From assembly GCA_934749845.1 (NCBI GenBank), contig CAKVHQ010000034.1:1-6268 (forward strand): DNA of 6,268 nt, given 5' to 3'. This DNA is from an uncultured Clostridia bacterium. Lineage in GTDB: Bacteria; Bacillota; Clostridia; Christensenellales; UBA1242. The notes below the pieces were generated by a model that was given only the letters and a program-made list of their open reading frames with translations, had not been told where the DNA came from and did not search any database. The position numbers and the translations under genes were made by a program. Positions within the stretch are counted from its first letter, which is position 1. Every line of letters begins with the position of its first letter. Shown here in pieces: positions 1-4,500 of this stretch.

Positions 1-2
1 TG

Positions 3-530
3 TATGTGCTATGTTTAGTTTTTACCTTGACGGTATTCTATAATTTGATTATAGCAGTTGGAGTTGGTATAACTTGTGCGGCTTTATTGTTTGCAAAAAG
101 AACTGCTGACAAAACAAAACTTATTCATAAACATATTTACGATAAAGATATTGCAGATTTTGAAAAACAATTACAAAAAGATTATAAACATAAAATCCGT
201 GTTGTACACATCGATGGTCAATTCTTCTTTGGGTCTGCAACTCAGCTTATTTCTCAATTTGAAGAAGTTTGGGGTACAAAATATTTGATATTAGATTATA
301 GTGCAAATGATTTGTTTGATATATCAGCAATTTTTGCGTTTGAAGATATTATTACAAGGTTGCAATCACAAAAAGTTAATATATTGCTTGTGATAAATAA
401 TTCAAGATTATTAAAGCAACTTAAACGTCATAAAATAATCAATCAGATTGGTGAAGACAAGGTTTTTTATACAGAAATTGATGCTGTTAATTATGCAAAA
501 GAAAAATTACAAAACCAACAGCATCATTAA
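3..530 (+). CDS. SulP family anion permease, C-terminal part with STAS domain (5' truncated by window edge)
   Basis: This is the C-terminal end of an inner-membrane SulP (SLC26-type) anion transporter. Such proteins move sulfate, bicarbonate or related anions; the substrate cannot be told from this fragment. The frame is open through the left edge, so the GTG at 6 is an internal valine codon and not a start. The visible part begins with a hydrophobic stretch ending in 'AVGVGITCAALLFAKR', which matches the last transmembrane helix of the family. A charged linker follows, then a STAS domain of about 100 residues beginning 'KIRVVHIDGQFFFGSA', the typical first strand and loop. The 'LILDYSANDLFDISAIFAFEDI' region corresponds to the conserved STAS strand plus the helix carrying the D-x-S motif. 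The short C-terminal tail after the STAS domain ('KEKLQNQQHH') is unremarkable. The gene ends with TAA at 528-530, 18 bp before the stop of the convergent flavoprotein gene. The family call is firm; the substrate is unknown. Confidence 0.9.
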   Translation, partial: YVLCLVFTLTVFYNLIIAVGVGITCAALLFAKRTADKTKLIHKHIYDKDIADFEKQLQKDYKHKIRVVHIDGQFFFGSATQLISQFEEVWGTKYLILDYSANDLFDISAIFAFEDIITRLQSQKVNILLVINNSRLLKQLKRHKIINQIGEDKVFYTEIDAVNYAKEKLQNQQHH

Positions 531-545
531 AATTTTTATTATTTA
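479..545 (+). terminator. Possible intrinsic terminator overlapping the 3' end of the SulP gene
   Basis: A perfect 10-bp inverted repeat, TGATGCTGTT (479-488) and AACAGCATCA (517-526), encloses a 28-nt loop inside the last codons of the transporter gene. Within the loop TAATT (488-492) and AATTA (505-509) could add a weak inner stem. The sequence after the stem, 527-545, is T-rich (TTAAAATTTTTATTATTT). The long loop and the delayed T-run make this weaker than a textbook terminator. The repeat lies in coding sequence and could be chance. Its place at the convergent junction is where a terminator is expected. The leftward T-tract is poor, so it would mainly serve the plus-strand transcript. Confidence 0.3.
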
Positions 546-548
546 AGA

Positions 549-1184
549 TTATCTAATAAAATTCGTTTTAATAACGTCTTCTCTAACAGGTGGTTTAATA
601 CCTGCTTTTTCACCTTGTTCTCTAAGTTTTAAAAACCAAGCCATATTGCGAGCAAGGATTCTCATATTTTGTAAACCCTCAAGGTCTTGTTTAACTTCAT
701 CAGGGGTGTTTCCGTGAACCATATTCCAATATCTTCCTGAAATAACAGGCATTTCTGTAATGGTGAAGTATTTGTTTAATTGATCAAGAGTAGCTGTTGT
801 TCCTGCTCTTCTAGCACTTGCGACTGCAAAAGCAGGTTTATGTTCAAATGCTTTTTTGCCACCAGCAGAGTTAACGAAAAATGCTCTATCCAAAAATGAA
901 ACTATCCCACTACAAGCTGAGGCATAATGTACAGGTGAACCGAATACAAATCCGTCAAAATCTTTCGCATATTCAACAAAATTGTTTACATCATCATCTG
1001 TTGTTACGCATTTACCAAGTTTTTTACAAGCATAACACGCTTTGCAGGGTGCTATGGTTTTGTTTCCAATCTGATAAATTTCAGAGTCTATATTTTCTTC
1101 TTCTAAAGTTTTTTGAATTTCTTCTAGTGCTGTATATGTGCAACCGTTTTTGTGTGGTGAACCATTGAATAATAATACTTTCAT
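549..1184 (-). CDS. Flavodoxin-fold NAD(P)H-dependent FMN reductase, iron-sulfur flavoprotein-like
   Basis: A complete 211-residue cytoplasmic flavoprotein of the NADPH-dependent FMN reductase / Isf-like group. It probably binds FMN and transfers electrons; the physiological partner is unknown. The N-terminus 'MKVLLFNGSPHKNGCT' is the first beta strand plus the FMN phosphate-binding loop (G8-S-P to T16). Residues 82-93 (GSPVHYASACSG) are the second flavin-contact loop. Between them C47-x2-C50-x2-C53-x5-C59 is the compact cysteine motif that binds a 4Fe-4S cluster in archaeal iron-sulfur flavoprotein; a cluster here is inferred. The protein ends 'TNFIR', an ending I associate with this subgroup. 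Length is normal for the family. The ATG is fixed by a strong AAGGAG six bases upstream. It is convergent with the SulP gene and divergent from the giant surface protein, so it is probably transcribed alone. An oxidoreductase of different chemistry cannot be excluded. Confidence 0.9.
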   Translation of the reverse strand: MKVLLFNGSPHKNGCTYTALEEIQKTLEEENIDSEIYQIGNKTIAPCKACYACKKLGKCVTTDDDVNNFVEYAKDFDGFVFGSPVHYASACSGIVSFLDRAFFVNSAGGKKAFEHKPAFAVASARRAGTTATLDQLNKYFTITEMPVISGRYWNMVHGNTPDEVKQDLEGLQNMRILARNMAWFLKLREQGEKAGIKPPVREDVIKTNFIR

Positions 1185-1190
1185 ATTTAT

Positions 1191-1196
1191 CTCCTT
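1191..1196 (-). promoter_or_regulatory. Shine-Dalgarno site of the flavoprotein gene
   Basis: Read on the minus strand the sequence is AAGGAG, six bases before the ATG at 1184. It is a near-ideal ribosome binding site and decides the start codon. It also shows that this organism uses Shine-Dalgarno initiation, which makes the lack of such a site before the giant gene notable. Confidence 0.85.
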
Positions 1197-1229
1197 GTTT
1201 TTGATGATTAAATATTGACTTTTTGTTTA

Positions 1230-1235
1230 AGTATA
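1230..1235 (-). promoter_or_regulatory. Candidate -10 box of the flavoprotein promoter
   Basis: On the minus strand the hexamer is TATACT, five of six matches to TATAAT. It would place the transcript start near 1223 and give a leader of about 39 nt containing the AAGGAG site. At 17-bp spacing the -35 position (about 1253-1258) reads TTTTAT, a poor match. The promoter may therefore be weak or activator-dependent. The inverted repeat at 1257-1280 abuts this -35 position. Confidence 0.4.
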
Positions 1236-1256
1236 ATTTATTTCTAAAAAAAATAA

Positions 1257-1280
1257 AAGTATGAATTTTGCTTCATACTT
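1257..1280. repeat. Perfect inverted repeat in the divergent intergenic region (possible operator or leftward hairpin)
   Basis: AAGTATGAA (1257-1265) and TTCATACTT (1272-1280) are exact inverted copies separated by TTTTGC. The 24-bp element lies at the -35 side of the flavoprotein's minus-strand promoter and directly upstream of the candidate plus-strand promoter at 1283-1311, a position suited to a dimeric regulator. On the minus strand the second arm is followed by TTATTTTTTTT, so a weak, AT-rich leftward terminator is the alternative reading. The repeat is certain; its role is inferred. Confidence 0.55.
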
Positions 1281-1282
1281 AA

Positions 1283-1311
1283 TTGACGTGATATAGTTGG
1301 ATTTGTATTGT
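1283..1311 (+). promoter_or_regulatory. Candidate distal promoter (P1) for the giant surface-protein gene
   Basis: TTGACG (1283-1288, five of six matches to TTGACA) is followed after exactly 17 bp by TATTGT (1306-1311, four of six matches to TATAAT). Transcription would start near 1318 and give a leader of about 130 nt that includes the foldable island at 1366-1421. In such AT-rich DNA chance matches are common, so this is a moderate call. Confidence 0.35.
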
Positions 1312-1365
1312 GTATATCCTTATTATATACTTGAAAATAAAAAATAAAAGTAAATTTTTGTAAAA

Positions 1366-1421
1366 TGTAATTTAGTAATGCCATGTATCTCAGTGAGGAT
1401 AGCCTATTGGCTTGAATTACA
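1366..1421 (+). promoter_or_regulatory. Foldable GC-richer island, possible structured RNA leader of unknown class
   Basis: A closing helix TGTAATT (1366-1372) with AATTACA (1415-1421) encloses two adjacent hairpins. One is ATCTC (1387-1391) with GAGGAT (1395-1400), having a 3-nt loop and one bulged G. The other is AGCC (1401-1404) with GGCT (1409-1412) around a TATT loop. About 14 nt (1373-1386) before the hairpins would be single-stranded. G+C in 1381-1420 is 17 of 40, well above the flanks. I recognise no known riboswitch class. A competing fold pairs GCCA (1380-1383) with TGGC (1408-1411). The last bases overlap the -35 box of promoter P2, so this would be RNA only if transcription starts upstream, for example at P1. 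Confidence 0.3.
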
Positions 1422-1440
1422 ATTTTGTTTATTATATAAT
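1412..1440 (+). promoter_or_regulatory. Candidate proximal promoter (P2) for the giant surface-protein gene
   Basis: TTGAAT (1412-1417) and a perfect TATAAT (1435-1440) are separated by exactly 17 bp, the best housekeeping-type promoter match in the window. The predicted transcript start is about 1446-1448, only two to four bases before the ATG at 1450. The mRNA would be leaderless from that ATG, or would have a leader of about 17 nt if the ATG at 1465 is used. Confidence 0.55.
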
Positions 1441-1449
1441 ATTAATGTT

Positions 1450-1542
1450 ATGTTCTCAAGATTTATGCTGGGCAAAAATAAGCTTTTTTTACTTTCAGCA
1501 ATTATATCATTGATGTTTCTTTGTAATGATTATGCTGTTGCA
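1450..1542 (+). other. Signal peptide of the giant surface protein
   Basis: The residues are a short basic start, a hydrophobic core (LFLLSAIISLMFLC) and the cleavage site Y-A-V-A before E32. The A-x-A pattern fits signal peptidase I. The cysteine at residue 25 is preceded by M-F-L, not by a lipobox, so lipoprotein processing is unlikely. The short N-terminus argues against the extended signal peptides of some type V proteins. Confidence 0.8.
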
Positions 1543-4500
1543 GAAACTGTTGTCCCTGTATCGACTGGCGATGAGCTGAAAAGTGTAATTCAGAAAGCAA
1601 CAAATCCGACTAAAATAGAATTTAAAAATGATATAGATATCTCAAGTAAAAATGCAATTCCTCTTAATGCAAATGCCATTGAAATTGATGGAAAGGGATA
1701 TAATTTAATAAATGAAAAAGATGCAAGATTCACATTTATAGATAATTCGAGTTTAACTATTAAAAATTTGAATTATGTAGGGAAAAATTCTAGTATAAAT
1801 ATAAATAATGAAAATGCGACTATTGTCCTTGAAAATGTCGCAATTAGTGGCAGAACAACTTCTAACGTGTTTGAAGGTCCTGTGCTTTACATGGTGAATT
1901 GTAATCTTACATTGAATAATGTAAGTATTGCGTCTTCTAATGTAAATATAAAAAAGAACAGTATATCTGGTGGTGTAATATATCTTGACTCACAAAAATC
2001 GCAAGGTACTATAACAGATTTAAAAAGTAACCAAATAACATCTGCTGGAAATATTTATGGTGGATTATTTTATAATAGACGCACATTAACTCCTACTGGA
2101 AAGTTATTCTTAATAGGAGATGTTAAAGATAATAAAATTAGCGCAGTCACTACTGTATACGGTGGGATTGTAAATAATGAAGGAAGTAAAATTGATAAAA
2201 TAGAGTGGGCAAAAGTAGACAAAAATGAAGTATCTAATGCTAATGATAAGGGTTCGGTTATAGGTGGGTTTATTCAAAATAAATCAGGAATAATCGAAAA
2301 GTTAAAGATTGATAATTTTACTAACAACACTGTTACTTCAAGTAAAAATCTTGAAGGTGCATTGATTTATAACGAATCTGGAACTATTAATAATCTATTA
2401 GAAATAGGAAAAATAACAGGAAATACAATAACTGCAAAAACTAATTACAATGGTTTGATTACAAATGTAGGAGGAACGATTGATTCAATAAAAATAGACT
2501 CTATTTCTAATAATACATTTGAGGCGAGTTTCTTGCGTGGTGGAGTGATAAACCTTCAGGGTGCAAGTATAAAAGGTGATATCAATATTGGGGAAGTTAA
2601 TAACAATATAATTACTGCAGATACAGCAACAGGATTTGTCTTATATTTAAGAGAATCACCAAATGATTCAAAAATTCCATCTAGTTTTAAAAACCTCAAT
2701 GTTACTCAAATTAGTGGAAATAAAGTTGAAGCAACGAATATAACTTCTTTATTGTTACGAACAGCTTTAGTGCCTGTTAGTAATGCAACCGTTATATCAA
2801 AAAATGGTGATATAACTGTTAATACTATTAGCGACAATAACTTGACGGCTATCAACTGTAATGACAATGCTCGTGGTGGAATTATTTATAATTTCCTTTA
2901 TGGAGGTGTAAGTACCACAAATACAACTGTTAGTCTTGGAGAAATAAATTTAAAAGAAGTACTAAATAACCGTTTAAAAGCAACTATTATAGATTCTACA
3001 AGAGCATTAAATGGTAGACATGCATCTGGTGCAATTATTGCGAATTCAATTCAAATGTGTCAAGGTACGGCTATTATAAAAAGTATTACGGGGAAATATA
3101 TTGGAAATTCTATTGTTTCAAAGGCAATGCCTGCTAGTGGTGGGGTTATTTTTAATTCTCTTAGTGGAAAAGGAAAAGCTTTTGCAGGGATTGGTTTTAC
3201 ATTAAATGACAAGAATGAAATAATTCCTATAAATACAACAGCAATATCTGGAACTTATAAAGATAATTTTGTAAAAACTGAAGAAGGCGATGCAAATGGT
3301 GGTGTTATTGCAAACTACATTGAAGCTTCTAAAAATAATGATGATGTTGCAAAAATTGGAAGTGTAAAAGCTGAATTTAGTGGTAATTATGTTATATCAA
3401 CTAAAAATAGAGCTTTTGGTGGTGCAATATCAAATTTTGTAAAATCAGATAATGATTATAAAAATGCTATTATTGACTCTATAAGTGGTAAGTTTGAAAA
3501 CAATTATGCAAAAACAGAGTCTACAGATTCGGGAATGGGTGCATTTGGTGGTGCTATTAGTAATAATGCAACAATTAATTCAATAGACAATTCTGTGTTT
3601 AAAAATAATTTTGCAATCTCATCTAATAATGTTGAAAATATGGCATTAGGTGGTGCAATTTATACTAAGAAAGATTTGATTATCAATGCGAATAATGGAT
3701 TGACTGAGTTTACGGGAAACTATGTTTCATCAGATGGTGGCACAACAAAAAAATATGAGGCAATTTGTGTAAATGCAACAGGTAAAACTCTTACATTAAA
3801 TGCAACAGCAAAAGGTACAATTTTATTAAATGATTATATTAATGGTGTAAATGGCTATAATGTTTTATTAAAAGGTGATTCTAATAGTGTGATAAAATTA
3901 CATCAGAATGCTGATATTAAAAATGGAGCAAACGTCAGTGTTGGCGACAATATAGTCATTGATACAGCTGATGGTAAGGTTCAGAATTTTTCAGAATTTA
4001 ATTCTTTTACTTCTAGTGCAAGTGCAAAGTATAATATTGATTTAGATTTCTCTAATACAGTTGATAATACACTAAACTATTCTGTAGGTAATATAGCAGA
4101 TGGGTTCTCAACAAAAGGTAATTCAAATGGTTATATAACTTTAGATAGTTTGAAATTTGTTGATAGTTCACTTAATGAAATTTTGAATAAAAATTTTAAA
4201 ATCCAAATAATAAAAAATAATGATAATTCGGATAATTTACAGCTTGCATTGAGTGATAAGTTGACATCTGGTAAAATATCTCAAATTGTTAATGTTGAAA
4301 AAAAAGACCTGACAGCGACTGCTAATTATAAAGACATGTTTGGGGATATCACAACAACAAAAGATATTTATGGAATATTAGGACTTGATAAAACTAATAC
4401 GACAAATGATAGTATTAGTATAAAAGTTACTAAGATAGATGTAAACGTAACAGCAACGATAACAGATGTATTAGTTGCGTTGACAAAGGAAGAGATAACG

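Noticed and set aside
6..8. GTG as start of the first gene
   Set aside because: The frame is open upstream to the window edge, and the visible sequence begins in the middle of a conserved SulP transmembrane helix; it is an internal valine.
76..288. 70-residue open frame on the plus strand
   Set aside because: Overlaps the SulP/STAS coding sequence in another frame; no independent support.
881..1168. 95-residue open frame on the plus strand
   Set aside because: Lies opposite the well-supported flavoprotein gene; no domain is recognisable.
1201..1237. Plus-strand TTGACT (1215-1220) with TATAAT (1232-1237) as a promoter
   Set aside because: The spacing is only 11 bp, and pairing TATAAT with TTGATG at 1201 gives 25 bp; neither is workable for a housekeeping promoter.
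1378..1449. In-frame upstream ATG that would add 24 residues to the giant protein
   Set aside because: The added residues are not signal-peptide-like, would bury the true signal peptide internally, and the stretch holds the P2 promoter.
1510..1530. Lipoprotein signal at cysteine 25 of the giant protein
   Set aside because: The residues before the cysteine are M-F-L, not a lipobox with G/A/S at -1, and a good signal peptidase I site follows six residues later.
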